A stretch of 64,000 nucleotides of DNA from Amycolatopsis sp. NBRC 101858 (GCF_030269325.1 NZ_BSTD01000001.1:2000681-2064680); one strand, 5' to 3'. Shown: positions 30,604-39,388, numbered from the stretch's first letter. The notes: a model not told the origin generated them from the sequence alone. Made by a program: numbers and translations.

Positions 30604-33081
30604 TTACGGGAAGTACTTGCCCAGCAGCTGCTCGAGGTAGTCGAGCAGGTCGTTGAGCGCGTCCTGGATCGCGTTGCCGGTGCTCGGCCGGAACCGGATC
30701 ACCTGCGGGTCGTGGTCGCTCGCCTGGTCGGCGAACTCCGCGTTGATGTGGACGACGTCGTAGTCCACCCCGCGCGGCGCCTTCGACGCCAGGATGTGGT
30801 CCAGCACCTGCGACTGCCCCTCGAACACGTAGCTGTACCGCTCGGCCTCGGGCACCGACGCGATCAGGTCCTTCAGCGCGCCACCGGCGGTGAGCGTCTG
30901 GACCGCGGGCGAGAACGGGTAGTCGTTCAGGTCACCCGCCACGACGATGTTCGCGTTGCGATCGGCCGTCAGCAGCGAATCGACGAACCCGCGCAGCACC
31001 GTCGCCTGCTTCGCCCGCTGCACCTCGGAACTGCGCACCGGCGGCTGGTTGCGGCCGTGCGTCGGCTGGTCGCCGCCCTTGGAGTTGAAGTGGTTGGCGA
31101 TGACGAACACCGTGCGGCCCTTGAAGACGAACTCGCCGGCGAGCGGCTTGCGGCTGTCCTCCCAGGCCTCGTTCGCCGGGTCGACGCGGCCGGGCGACGC
31201 CGTCAGGTGCGTCTTCCCGTGGTCGCGAACGACGCCCACCGCGGAGGTCGACGTCCCACCCGGACGGTCCACAAAGGACACTCTGGCCGGGTTGAACAGG
31301 AACGCCACGCGGATGTTGCCACCCGGCTGGCCGCCGTCCTGGTCGTTCACCGGGTCGATCGAGCGCCACTGGTAGCGCGGGCCGCCCTTGGCGACGATGG
31401 CGTCGGTGAACTTCTGCAGCGTCTGGTCCGCCGCGACGGTGCCGTCGTCGGTCGCGCCCGTGTTGTCCTGGATCTCTTCCAGGTTCACGATGTCCGGCGT
31501 CGCCAGGTGCGTCACGATCGCCTCGCCGAGCCGGTCGTACTTCGCCTGCGGGTCGCCCGGCGCCAGGTTCTCGACGTTGTACGTCGCGACCGCGAGCTCG
31601 CCGGACCGCTGCTTGCGCGTGGTCTCGGCCTGCAGCCCGTTGTCCTTCTCGGCCCCGAGCACGCTGGCGAACAGCGTGTAGCCACCGAAGTTGCTGTACT
31701 CGACCGGGCCGGACGTGGTGCCGGTCAGCACGTCACCGACGTTGAGCTTCGGGAACGGCCGCTGCTCGAACGGGATCAGCGACGACACCTTCATCACGCC
31801 GCTGTTGAGCTGGTCGTACCCCAGGTAGACACTGCCGCCGCGGACCGACTTGTGCTGGTCCGGCTTGGACGTCACGTACAGCTCGTTGAACGAGTTCGAC
31901 GGGCCGACGACGCGGGCGTCGCTGATCGAAACGATCTCGCTCTCGTGCGCCTCCCAGAAGTCCAGCGCGTACTTCGCCGGCTCCAACGGGAGCGCCTCGA
32001 TGTTCCCACCGGGCGCGGGCGCGTAGGAGACCGGCACGGTGTCGGGGTTGAGCACGGTCGGTGCCGGCAGGGCGTTCCCGTGCGAGCCGACCGTCCACTG
32101 TGCACTGCTCAGCTCGGTGAGCGACTGGTAGTTCGACGTCGCCGGCGCGTCCGGGTAGAACTCGCGGACGGTGCCGGTCGCGGTCACCGCGTCGCCGACC
32201 GCGACGGCCGGGCTCGTCGAGCCGGTGAACACGAACAGGCCCTCGCTGGTGCGCGGGTCGTTGTCCGGGTTCGGGTCGGTGAGCCAGAAGCCGCGCACCG
32301 AGCCGAACGTCCGGGTCGCGGTGACGACGCCGGTGACGTCGCTGACCTTCTTGTCCTTGAACGGCGAAATGCGCGTGGTGCCCTGGATTTCGTGGATCTT
32401 CGCCGGGGTGCCCGGTTCGCCGGGGCCACCGCCGCCGGTCGTCTCGCCCTTGGTGTTCGTCGGGGTCGGGTCGCCGACGGTGAAGTCGGCCGCGTTGTCG
32501 TCGGTGTCGGCCAGCGACGCGCCTCGCGCGACGGACGTCGCGTTGGCCGGCGCGGCCGTCGGAGCGCCTTCGCGCACGGTCGCCGCGCCGAACCCGACGA
32601 GGTCCTTGATCCGGGGGTCGGCAGCGCAGTCCGCGGCGGTCTTGCAGGTCAGCGCGGTGGTACCGGAGACGAGGGCGATCGTGCCCGCGGTCGCCGACAT
32701 CGCGATCGTGCCGGTCGCGTCCGGCGTCGGCAGCGCGACCGTGCCGCCGCTGCCCTTGCCCTCGGCCACGAGGTAGCGCCCGCCCGGCGCGACGCTGCCG
32801 GCCAGCTGCGTCACCTGCCAGGTGCTGGACGCGCTCGGCGAGCCGGGCAGGTACTGGACGCTGAAGCCGTCGACGCTCGTGGCGGCAGTACCGTGGTTCG
32901 CGAGCTCGACGAAGTCGTTGGTCAACGTGGCGCCGGAGTTGCCGCCACCGCCGTAGACCTCGGCGATGACCGCGTCGGCGCTGGGTGCCGCGAAGGCGGC
33001 CGGTGCGGCCACTCCGCCGAGCACCAGGCCCGACGCGACGGCCACCGTCAGCGCGGTCTTGGCTCTGTGGGTCTTGATCAC
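30604..33081 (-). CDS. Secreted endonuclease/exonuclease/phosphatase with lamin-tail domain
   Basis: The protein has 825 residues. A signal peptide (about 1-33, ending AAFAAP) is followed by a lamin-tail domain (about 35-170: VIAEVYGGGGNSGATLTNDFVELAN). An OB-like domain comes next (about 230-340: VTGVVTATRTFGSVRGFWLTDP). The C-terminal EEP domain (about 490-790) carries NVENL, NLEEIQD, ANHFNSKGGDQ, GDLNDY and SDHDP, the metal and catalytic motifs of DNase I-like enzymes. It is an extracellular nuclease or phosphodiesterase, probably scavenging phosphate or nucleotides. GTG 33081 has AGGGGA upstream. It is divergent from the CapA-like gene. Confidence 0.93.
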   Translation of the reverse strand: MIKTHRAKTALTVAVASGLVLGGVAAPAAFAAPSADAVIAEVYGGGGNSGATLTNDFVELANHGTAATSVDGFSVQYLPGSPSASSTWQVTQLAGSVAPGGRYLVAEGKGSGGTVALPTPDATGTIAMSATAGTIALVSGTTALTCKTAADCAADPRIKDLVGFGAATVREGAPTAAPANATSVARGASLADTDDNAADFTVGDPTPTNTKGETTGGGGPGEPGTPAKIHEIQGTTRISPFKDKKVSDVTGVVTATRTFGSVRGFWLTDPNPDNDPRTSEGLFVFTGSTSPAVAVGDAVTATGTVREFYPDAPATSNYQSLTELSSAQWTVGSHGNALPAPTVLNPDTVPVSYAPAPGGNIEALPLEPAKYALDFWEAHESEIVSISDARVVGPSNSFNELYVTSKPDQHKSVRGGSVYLGYDQLNSGVMKVSSLIPFEQRPFPKLNVGDVLTGTTSGPVEYSNFGGYTLFASVLGAEKDNGLQAETTRKQRSGELAVATYNVENLAPGDPQAKYDRLGEAIVTHLATPDIVNLEEIQDNTGATDDGTVAADQTLQKFTDAIVAKGGPRYQWRSIDPVNDQDGGQPGGNIRVAFLFNPARVSFVDRPGGTSTSAVGVVRDHGKTHLTASPGRVDPANEAWEDSRKPLAGEFVFKGRTVFVIANHFNSKGGDQPTHGRNQPPVRSSEVQRAKQATVLRGFVDSLLTADRNANIVVAGDLNDYPFSPAVQTLTAGGALKDLIASVPEAERYSYVFEGQSQVLDHILASKAPRGVDYDVVHINAEFADQASDHDPQVIRFRPSTGNAIQDALNDLLDYLEQLLGKYFP

Positions 33082-33207
33082 CCTGAGTCCCCTTTGTGCT
33101 TGAACAGTCGTGGCATAGTCCCCCGAACAGATGAGGAGGAGGAAGACAAAGGTGCAACGATTCGTAACAACTACTTTCGTCGTCACTCTTTCGGCAGAGC
33201 AGGTTTT

Positions 33208-34179
33208 GTGATCACGCTGGTACTCGGCGGAGACGTCAACGTTCAGGGCCGCGCGACGCCGTCGACGGCGTTCCAGCAGCTGGATCCCCTGCTCAAGGGC
33301 GCCGACCTCCGGTTCGTGAACCTCGAAGGACCGCTCGACGCGAAGGCGGCCGAAGCGCTGACCTCGGCCGGCATCGACGTCGTCTCGTGCGCCAACGACA
33401 TGACGCACCCGCCGGCCGCGGCGATGGCGAGCCTCGCCGTCCTCGACCAAGCCGGGATCGCGCACTGCGGCGCCGGCGCGAACCTCGACGCCGCGCACGC
33501 ACCCGCGGTGCTCGAGCGCTCCGGCGAAAAGGTCGCATTCCTCGCGTACACCTCACTTCGCCGCGCCCACGGCCAAGCCGCGCAGTCGGGCTCCCCGGGC
33601 GTCGCGCAAGCGTTTGCGACCACGGCTTACCAGCCCGATCCGCGCATCGCGGAGATCCCGGGCCGCCCGCCGCTGGTCCGCACGACGCCCGTGCCCGATC
33701 ACCTCGAACGGCTCGTCGCCGACGTGAAGCAGGCCAAATCCGCCCACGACCACGTCGTCGTCTCGATGCACTGGGGCCTGCCCGGCGCGGACCTCGCGGA
33801 GTACCAGGTGACCTACGGACGCGCGGCGATCGACGCCGGCGCCGACCTGGTCGCCGGGCACGGGCCGCACACGATCCAGGCCGTCGAGGTGTACCGCGGC
33901 CGCCCGATCCTCTACAGCCTCGGCAACCTCGTCTTCGACTGGCCGGCGATGCGCGGACGGCACACCGACGGGCTGCTGGCCGGCTGCCTGTTCGGTACCG
34001 AGCCGCGGCTCGAGCTCATCCCGGTACGGCGCAACGCGGACAACGAGTGCGAACCGCTCGCCGGGGAGGAAGCGGGCAAGGCGCTGCGGTACCTCGCGGA
34101 CGTGTCGGCGCTGCGCTCGACGACGTTGTCCGTACGGGACGGAATCGCGTCCGTGGCCGGTCTGGGCGTTGGCGCGTAA
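33208..34179 (+). CDS. CapA/PGA_cap-family metallophosphatase-like protein
   Basis: This 323-residue protein belongs to the CapA family (poly-gamma-glutamate capsule synthesis type, calcineurin-like fold). The motifs are LVLGGDVN (metal-binding Asp), NLEGPL, CANDMTHPP, VVVSMHWG and GHGPHTIQ; the final His and YSLGNLVFD are typical of the family. No signal peptide is visible after the chosen GTG 33208, so it may be cytoplasmic, or the start may lie elsewhere. Many homologues are not involved in capsule synthesis, so I do not infer one here. It is divergent from the secreted nuclease gene. Confidence 0.88.
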   Translation: MITLVLGGDVNVQGRATPSTAFQQLDPLLKGADLRFVNLEGPLDAKAAEALTSAGIDVVSCANDMTHPPAAAMASLAVLDQAGIAHCGAGANLDAAHAPAVLERSGEKVAFLAYTSLRRAHGQAAQSGSPGVAQAFATTAYQPDPRIAEIPGRPPLVRTTPVPDHLERLVADVKQAKSAHDHVVVSMHWGLPGADLAEYQVTYGRAAIDAGADLVAGHGPHTIQAVEVYRGRPILYSLGNLVFDWPAMRGRHTDGLLAGCLFGTEPRLELIPVRRNADNECEPLAGEEAGKALRYLADVSALRSTTLSVRDGIASVAGLGVGA

Positions 34180-34374
34180 CCGATTGCGCGCGGACTGTGA
34201 CAGGTCCTCGCACCTCTGTCACCCATCCGGCGCATCTGCCTTAAATGCTCCCTAAGACCCGGAACAACCCGCGTGAAGCGGCGGTACGGTCTGCGTGAGC
34301 CGCCGGAAAAGTGGCACAGACCACTTTCGGACAGCTCTCGACCAGCACGAACACGCGGGGGAGGGAGAACCATC

Positions 34375-34476
34375 ATGTGGGGGCTGATTGTTCTCAGTTG
34401 CGTGTTCGTGCTGGTGCTGGGGATAGCCGCGGTCGTGGACCTCCGGGACCACGACCGCGGCGCACCCGGGGTCTAG
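34375..34476 (+). CDS. Very small single-helix membrane peptide
   Basis: The peptide has 33 residues. One transmembrane helix (GLIVLSCVFVLVLGIAAVV) is followed by a charged tail (DLRDHDRGAPGV). The ATG has a strong ribosome site (GGGGGAGGGAG) 8-10 bases upstream, which supports real translation despite the size. The stop shares CTAG with the convergent epoxide-hydrolase-like gene. Function is unknown. Confidence 0.65.
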   Translation: MWGLIVLSCVFVLVLGIAAVVDLRDHDRGAPGV

Positions 34477-34919
34477 CGCACCGTCTGCTTCGCCTTGTAG
34501 CGGCCAATAAGCGTGCGCGCGCCGGCCAGCGCGACTCGCCCGGCGCCCTTCGCGCTCGCGGCCAGGAACGTCGTCCAGTCGAAGTGGTCGCGCCACAGCA
34601 CGATCCGGCCGGCTTCGACCTCGAACGTGCCGCACACCCAGAACTCCGCTTCCCACGCGCCACGGCGCAGCACGTCGGTGCGTTCGGTGAGCACGACGTT
34701 GCCGTCCGCGGCGATGTGGTGCGTGCGCGCCTCGAACCCGGAGCCGTACTTGGCCATGAAACGCAGTTGTTTCTCGACCGCGGCGACGCCGCGGGCGGGC
34801 GGCAACGGCACGTTCTGGTACACGATGTCGCTCGCCGCGAACGTCAGCGCGCGGTCGATGTCGAGGTCTTCGAGGGCCTTGAGGAAACCGGTCACCACTG
34901 CCTGGGGTTCATCGGTCAT
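34473..34919 (-). CDS. SnoaL/limonene-epoxide-hydrolase-like protein
   Basis: This 148-residue protein has the NTF2-like cone fold: an N-terminal helix with VVTGFLKALEDLDIDRALTF, then IVYQNVPLPPARG and the strands WVCGTFEVEAGRIVLWRDHFDW. The sequence matches the limonene-1,2-epoxide hydrolase group, whose active site uses an Asp-Arg-Asp triad; candidate residues are in ERTDVLRR and WRDHFD. The substrate is not known. The first codon overlaps the TauD-like stop (ATGA, minus strand), so the pair is co-translated. Confidence 0.85.
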   Translation of the reverse strand: MTDEPQAVVTGFLKALEDLDIDRALTFAASDIVYQNVPLPPARGVAAVEKQLRFMAKYGSGFEARTHHIAADGNVVLTERTDVLRRGAWEAEFWVCGTFEVEAGRIVLWRDHFDWTTFLAASAKGAGRVALAGARTLIGRYKAKQTVR

Positions 34920-35860
34920 GTCCCCAGGCTAAGGGTCGCCAGCGGCCGGTCGCCCGCGATGGCGACGCGCTCCGCGATCCGGACGTGCGGGTGGTAGTCG
35001 TTGACCGCGTAGTGCTGCGTGGCGCGGTTGTCCCAGAAGGCCACGGAGTTCGGCCGCCAGCCGAACCGGACCTGGAACTCCGGCGTGTGGGCCTGCAGGA
35101 ACAGGTACCGCAGCAGCCGGTCGCTCTCGTCGCGGTCCATGCCGACGACGTGCGTGGTGAACGCCTGGTTGACGAACAGCGTGCGCCGCCCGGTCTCCGG
35201 GTGCGTCCGGACCACCGGGTGCTCGACCGGCGGGAACTCGTCCTGCCACCGCGCGAGGAGCGCGGGATCGGCGAACCGGTCGAAGCCGGGGAGGTAGTCG
35301 TGCACCGCGGTGAGCCCGTCGATGCGGGCGCGGACGTCCTCGGGCAGGTTGTCGTAGGCGGCGGCCATGTCGGCCCACATCGTGTCGCCACCGACGGGCG
35401 GCACCTCGATCAGCCGCAGCACCGAGCCGAGCGCCGGGTTGGGCCGCCAGGTGACGTCGACGTGCCAGATGTTCTCGTAACCGGGCATGGCGGCAGTGCG
35501 CTCGAAGCGCGTGACGGCGTCGTCGTCGCCCTTCGGGATGAACGGGTTCGTCTCCAGCTCGCCCCAGTTCGCGGCGAACGCGCGCTGCTGCGCCGACGTG
35601 ATGTCCTGGTCGCGGAAGAAGATCACCTTCCACTCGAGCAGGGCGCGGTTGAGGTCTTCACGCAGCTCGGGGGTCAGCGGCTCGGCCAGGTCGACGCCGT
35701 CGATCTCGGCGCCGATCACCCGGCCCAGCGGGCGGAGGGTGAAGCGCTCGTACGGCTCGCCGCTTCCGCTCCGGCGCAGGACGCGGGGGCCTTCGAAGAT
35801 GCCGTCGTCGGGTGTGACGGCCTCGCGCAGCGGAATCCGGGCAGGCAGGTCTACGGACAT
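34916..35860 (-). CDS. TauD/TfdA-family Fe(II)/2-oxoglutarate dioxygenase
   Basis: This 314-residue non-haem iron dioxygenase carries the iron ligands H-x-D in WHVDVTWRPNP and a C-terminal His in ATQHYAVNDY. An Arg follows in HPHVRIAERV for 2-oxoglutarate. RPLGRVIGAEIDGVDLAEPL at the N-terminus and WKVIFFRDQDIT are typical of the taurine/alkylsulfatase branch. It probably hydroxylates a small sulfonate, sulfate ester or related compound so that the C-S or C-O bond breaks. The epoxide-hydrolase-like partner in the same operon suggests a two-step detoxification or salvage route. Start ATG 35860 has a GGAG upstream. Confidence 0.92.
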   Translation of the reverse strand: MSVDLPARIPLREAVTPDDGIFEGPRVLRRSGSGEPYERFTLRPLGRVIGAEIDGVDLAEPLTPELREDLNRALLEWKVIFFRDQDITSAQQRAFAANWGELETNPFIPKGDDDAVTRFERTAAMPGYENIWHVDVTWRPNPALGSVLRLIEVPPVGGDTMWADMAAAYDNLPEDVRARIDGLTAVHDYLPGFDRFADPALLARWQDEFPPVEHPVVRTHPETGRRTLFVNQAFTTHVVGMDRDESDRLLRYLFLQAHTPEFQVRFGWRPNSVAFWDNRATQHYAVNDYHPHVRIAERVAIAGDRPLATLSLGT

Positions 35861-36182
35861 GGTTGTGCTCCAAGGGTTTTCGGGAGGATTCGGACGCCGG
35901 GCTCGCGTCAGGCAGGGGGCGAGCCCAGGCGGCCGCGGCGCAGCAGGAGCTCCACGGTGCCTTCTCCGACCGACCGCTTGGAGGCGCGGCCGTGCCACCG
36001 GACAGGCGTGCTTTCCGAGGTGGCGGGCATGCGCTTATGGTGTTCTTCCTCCCGCCCTGCGGTCAAGACGTCCACTTGGTGGAACGCGATCAACGCCGCA
36101 GGTCACCGCGATGCGGGCGGCTCGGGAGCATGAGGCAAGATCTTCCACGATCGGGTGAGCGCCCTTGACGACGGAGGTCCCC
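35861..36182. other. Intergenic region between divergent operons
   Basis: About 320 bp upstream of the TauD-like gene (leftward) and the WXG-like pair (rightward). A 40-codon minus-strand frame beginning MPATSESTPVRW and ending at 35908 lies 47 bp before tauD and could be an upstream peptide. It has no clear ribosome site, so it is not called as a gene. Confidence 0.4.
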
Positions 36183-36608
36183 ATGCCGGAAGGCAGAGGC
36201 TCGCGGATCGGCAGTGAGATCTCGGAGCTCCGCTCCGAGGCCGGGGGCTTCGCCACCCGGAACCCCCTGGCTGACGTCCCGGAGCTCCGCCCCGCGGGCT
36301 TCGTCAGCCGGAACCCCCCGAAGCGGCCCGACCGGCTCCGCACGGCCGCGGACCTGCTCGACCAGGCCGCGGCCGCCGACGACAAGGCCGCGGGGCAGTT
36401 CGCCGAGGCCCGCGTCGACTCGACGCCGTTCGGCCTCTCGGCGCAGGCCCGCGAGCTGGCGGCACGCTGGTCCGCCGCCCTCGCCGCTCGCGAAGCGGAC
36501 GCGCGCGTCCTCGGCGACGCGACGTCCGACCTGGCCGGCCGGCTGCGCATGGCAGCGGAGAGCACCCGGAGCACCGGCTTCCGCGGCCGGATCGCGGTGG
36601 CGCCGTGA
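36183..36608 (+). CDS. WXG/ESX-like helical protein, first of pair
   Basis: The protein has 141 residues. The N-terminal 55 residues are polar and carry two copies of a short pattern (GGFATRNPLADVPEL / AGFVSRNPPKRPDRL). The rest is helical (LRTAADLLDQAAAADDKAAGQFAEAR ... LAARWSAALAAREADARVLGDA), as in small type VII-associated proteins. The ribosome site GACGGAGG sits 7 bases before ATG 36183. The stop overlaps the next start as GTGA. Family assignment is by helical pattern only. Confidence 0.65.
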   Translation: MPEGRGSRIGSEISELRSEAGGFATRNPLADVPELRPAGFVSRNPPKRPDRLRTAADLLDQAAAADDKAAGQFAEARVDSTPFGLSAQARELAARWSAALAAREADARVLGDATSDLAGRLRMAAESTRSTGFRGRIAVAP

Positions 36609-37177
36609 CCGCTCCGGTGTTCGAGCACCCGGCGCTGACGTCGGCGGCGGAACGGCTGGCCTCCCTGCGCACGGCGGCGGGCCGCATCGGCGCCCCGGAC
36701 CCGGTCGCGGCCCTGCGGCACCTGGACTGTTCGCCGTCGTCGATCAGCTCGTCCGCTTCGGCGGTCGAGGCGGGCGCGGCGCTGGTGACGTCGGCTTCCG
36801 CGGAGTTCCGCAACGGCGTCGAGCAGGGCGAAACCGGCGGCAGCGCCGAGACGTTCGGCATCTGGGCGGACACAGTGGACGGTCAGTACGCCGCGGCGGC
36901 CCAGGCGGCCACGGCCACGGCGGAGCTGGGCGCCCGGATCGCTTCCGAGCTGGACGCGTTGGCAACGTCGGCGTCGGCCGAGGTGGGCGCACTCGCGGAC
37001 GCGGCCGCGGCGGCCGTAGCGGCGGTGCTGGCGGACGACCGGTCACCCGAGGTGGTGAGCACGGTCAGCACGACGTGCGCGGCGGTGGTCCGGACGGTTT
37101 CCGTGAAGATCGCGTCGCTGTCTTCGCTGCTGGCGGAACTGGAGCCGTTGACGGCGCCGGCGGTCAAGCTCAGCTGA
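36605..37177 (+). CDS. WXG/ESX-like helical protein, second of pair
   Basis: The protein has 190 residues, almost entirely Ala/Ser/Thr-rich helices (SISSSASAVEAGAALVTSASAEF; QYAAAAQAATATAELGARIA; SEVGALADAAAAAVAAVL), with no signal peptide or membrane helix. It is translationally coupled to the preceding gene. The composition resembles secreted helical proteins of ESX loci. The 3' end overlaps the convergent NmrA-type gene by 8 bp. It may serve the FtsK/EccC-like machine 6 kb upstream; that link is inference. Confidence 0.62.
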   Translation: MTAPVFEHPALTSAAERLASLRTAAGRIGAPDPVAALRHLDCSPSSISSSASAVEAGAALVTSASAEFRNGVEQGETGGSAETFGIWADTVDGQYAAAAQAATATAELGARIASELDALATSASAEVGALADAAAAAVAAVLADDRSPEVVSTVSTTCAAVVRTVSVKIASLSSLLAELEPLTAPAVKLS

Positions 37178-37937
37178 AGCGTTCCCGGGCCCAGTCTTCG
37201 AAGCTCCGCGCCGGATGCCCGGTGACGGTGGCGACGTCCAGCGAGACGGGCTCCGGATCGTCGACGAGGGAGGCCCAGTAGGGCAGGGCACTCTTCGCGA
37301 ATTCCTCGCCCAGTTGCTCGGTGGCTTCCTGTTCGGGCTGTTCTTCCCATTTCACGGGTGTTCCGAGCGCCTTGCCGATGATTTCGACCTGCTCGGCTTG
37401 GGTGAGCGCTTCGGGGCCGGTCACGAGGTAGATCTGCTTGCGGTGATCGCCGGTGAAGGCTTTGATCGCCATTTCGGCGACGTCCTTTTCGTGGACGAGG
37501 GAACGCTTGGCTTGACCATAGGGCGCCCGCACTTTGCCGGTTTTCGCTTGCGGTACCCAGCCGAGGGTGTTGGTGGCGAGGCCGGTGATGCGGAGGAAGG
37601 TCCAGTCGTCGGTGACGTTCCTGACGGCTTCCTCCACCTCGGCCCAGAACCCGCCGTCTTCGGCTGCTGCCGATGAGACGTAGACGATCTTCTTGTCCTT
37701 GAAGGGTTTTACGGCTTTGTCGATTCCTGCGGCGGAGTAGAAAGGCCAGACGAAGTAGACGGCGTCGACTCCCTCGGCGGCTTCGGCGGGATCAATGATG
37801 TCGCCTCGGACGACTTCCCCTCCGGGCGCGTTGGCCGGGTCGCGGACCAGGACCCGGACGTCGACGTTTTGGTCGAGCAATCCACTGACGACGTGCCGGC
37901 CGGTGTTGCCGGTGGCCCCGGTGACGAGGACCTTCAT
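37170..37937 (-). CDS. NmrA-family NAD(P)-binding protein
   Basis: This 255-residue Rossmann protein of the atypical SDR/NmrA group has the dinucleotide motif VTGATGNTGRHVV at residues 4-16, then VRVLVRDP, VDAVYFVWPF, KKIVYVSSAAAEDGG and WTFLRITG. A C-terminal substrate region follows (YLVTGPEALTQAEQVEIIGKALG). The catalytic Tyr-x3-Lys of classical SDRs is not present in the usual place. It may be a quinone or azo reductase, or a redox sensor. It is monocistronic. Confidence 0.9.
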   Translation of the reverse strand: MKVLVTGATGNTGRHVVSGLLDQNVDVRVLVRDPANAPGGEVVRGDIIDPAEAAEGVDAVYFVWPFYSAAGIDKAVKPFKDKKIVYVSSAAAEDGGFWAEVEEAVRNVTDDWTFLRITGLATNTLGWVPQAKTGKVRAPYGQAKRSLVHEKDVAEMAIKAFTGDHRKQIYLVTGPEALTQAEQVEIIGKALGTPVKWEEQPEQEATEQLGEEFAKSALPYWASLVDDPEPVSLDVATVTGHPARSFEDWARERFS

Positions 37938-38019
37938 GGTGGGCTCCTTGGTGATCGGTTCTCGCCACCGTCACACTTCAAGAGCCCTTCAAGTCAAGGC
38001 GTGCGATAGCTTGCCTCAC

Positions 38020-38541
38020 ATGCCCGAGCCCGGAGTCTGGCCACCCGCCCCGATCAGGACCGACCGGCTCGTCCTCCGCGAGTCCGAAGCCCGCGACCGC
38101 GCCGCGTTCATCGAGCTGTTCGCTTCGCCGGACGTGGGCACCTACATCGGCGGCCCGAAACCACGGGACGAGCTGGAGCGCACGACGGCCGAAGTGCCCG
38201 GGCGGCGTCCCGGACTGTTCGTCGTCGATCTCGGCGGGGCGCTGATCGGCATGATCACACTCGATCCCCACGACACAGATGCCGCCAAGACCGAACTCGG
38301 CTACCTGTTCCTGCCGGAGGCGTGGGGCCACGGCTACGCGTCCGAAGCGTGCACGGCGGCCCTCGACTGGTTCGCCGGCGCAAACCCCGGCGACAAGGTG
38401 GCGCTCTGCACCCAGACCGCCAACGCCCCCTCGATGCGCCTCGCGACGAAGCTGGGGTTCACCGAAGTGAAGCGGTTCGAGGCGTACGGCGCCGAGCAGT
38501 GGCTCGGCGTGTGGTCACAGCAAAACGCCCGGCAACCCTGA
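38020..38541 (+). CDS. GNAT-family N-acetyltransferase
   Basis: This 173-residue acetyltransferase of the RimJ/RimL-like group reads IRTDRLVLRESEARDRAAFIELF at the N-terminus. The acetyl-CoA site is LGYLFLPEAWGHGYASEA (Q/R-x-x-G-x-G/A variant), followed by ANAPSMRLATKLGFTEV. The substrate is unknown; relatives acetylate ribosomal-protein N-termini, antibiotics or amino acids. The 3' end overlaps a bidirectional terminator shared with the tRNA-Ser on the opposite strand. Confidence 0.9.
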   Translation: MPEPGVWPPAPIRTDRLVLRESEARDRAAFIELFASPDVGTYIGGPKPRDELERTTAEVPGRRPGLFVVDLGGALIGMITLDPHDTDAAKTELGYLFLPEAWGHGYASEACTAALDWFAGANPGDKVALCTQTANAPSMRLATKLGFTEVKRFEAYGAEQWLGVWSQQNARQP

Positions 38542-38557
38542 TCGGGGCTGCCGGGCG
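38526..38557. terminator. Bidirectional terminator
   Basis: CGCCCGGCA ... TGCCGGGCG with an inner CCC/GGG pairing. It includes the stop codon of the acetyltransferase gene and precedes the 3' end of minus-strand tRNA-Ser. Confidence 0.8.
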
Positions 38558-38566
38558 ATTCGAGAG

Positions 38567-38654
38567 CGGTGGCGGTGGGATTTGAACCCACGGACGGGGA
38601 TTAGCCGTCACACGATTTCGAGTCGTGCTCCTTCGGCCGCTCGGACACGCCACC
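38567..38654 (-). tRNA. tRNA-Ser (anticodon CGA)
   Basis: This is an 88-nt class II tRNA. The acceptor stem GGTGGCG pairs with CGCCACC, with discriminator G. The anticodon loop ACTCGAAAT contains CGA (reads UCG). A long variable arm and T arm GTGGGTTCAAATCCCAC follow. CCA is not encoded. It lies next to tadA, an arrangement common in actinomycetes. Confidence 0.97.
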
Positions 38655-38687
38655 GCCGAGAACAATACCGGAGCGCACCCGCGTGCC

Positions 38688-38909
38688 TCACAAGGGGTCG
38701 GCAGGCCGGTCCGGCCGGCGCCTGACCTGCACGTCTCGCACCAAGCGCGATGCCTTCGAACGCAGGTCGTGGGCCACTTCGGCCACCTGGGCGCGGCGGC
38801 GCTGCATCCGGCCGGATGCCTCGAGGCGCCGGTTGCCCGTCACCGAACCGAGCTTCTCGCGCGCGCCGCCCACCGTCTGCTGGACCTTGTCCTTCATAGT
38901 CATGCCCAT
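38688..38909 (-). CDS. CsbD-like small protein
   Basis: The protein has about 73 residues. MKDKVQQTVGGAREKLGSVTGNRRLEASGRMQ matches the CsbD stress-protein pattern (K-x-x-V-G-x-A-x-E-K-x-G-x-V-T-G-x-x-x-L-E-A-x-G). The C-terminal half is Arg-rich, unlike most CsbD proteins. Three in-frame ATG codons (38909, 38903, 38897) are possible starts. Function is unknown beyond stress association of the family. It sits between tRNA-Ser and tadA on the same strand. Confidence 0.7.
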   Translation of the reverse strand: MGMTMKDKVQQTVGGAREKLGSVTGNRRLEASGRMQRRRAQVAEVAHDLRSKASRLVRDVQVRRRPDRPADPL

Positions 38910-38936
38910 CGGGGTACCCACCCCGGACGAGCCGAA

Positions 38937-39365
38937 TCAGCGACGGGTCGCGAAGTACGTCTCGAGCAGGGACGCACACTCCGCCGACAGCACGCCGCCG
39001 TGGACTTCCGGGCGGTGGTTGAGACGGCGGTCACGCACGACGTCCCACAGGGACCCCACCGCGCCCGTCTTGGGCTCCCACGCCCCGAACACCAGCCGCG
39101 AGATCCGGGCCAGCACCAGCGCGCCCGCGCACATCGTGCACGGCTCCAGCGTCACCGCCAGCGTGCAGCCCTCCAGGCGCCAGCCGTCGCCGACCACGCC
39201 CGCCGCCGCGCGCAGCGCCAGGATCTCCGCGTGGGCCGTCGGGTCGCCCAGCTCGACCCGCGCGTTGCGGGCCGCCGCCAGGGGCTTGCCGTCGGGGTCG
39301 AAGACCACGGCTCCGATCGGCACGTCCGAGCCGGGGGCGCGCGCCGCTTCCAGCGCCGCCTCCAC
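38937..39365 (-). CDS. tadA: tRNA-specific adenosine deaminase
   Basis: This 142-residue zinc-dependent deaminase converts A34 to inosine in the tRNA-Arg(ACG) anticodon. The zinc and proton-shuttle motif is THAEIL (H-A-E), with PCTMCAGAL (P-C-x-x-C). VPIGAVV at the N-terminus and SRLVFGAWEPKTGAVGSL are TadA-type. GTG 39365 gives the usual TadA N-terminus; the frame is open further upstream into the preceding gene. It is preceded by the companion gene at 39389, with 23 bp between. Confidence 0.93.
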   Translation of the reverse strand: MEAALEAARAPGSDVPIGAVVFDPDGKPLAAARNARVELGDPTAHAEILALRAAAGVVGDGWRLEGCTLAVTLEPCTMCAGALVLARISRLVFGAWEPKTGAVGSLWDVVRDRRLNHRPEVHGGVLSAECASLLETYFATRR

Positions 39366-39388
39366 GGCTTCGGTGTCGGACGGCCGTC

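Noticed and set aside
35908..36093. Minus-strand peptide upstream of the TauD-like gene as a leader peptide
   Set aside because: There is no clear ribosome site, no codon run, and no terminator between it and the gene.
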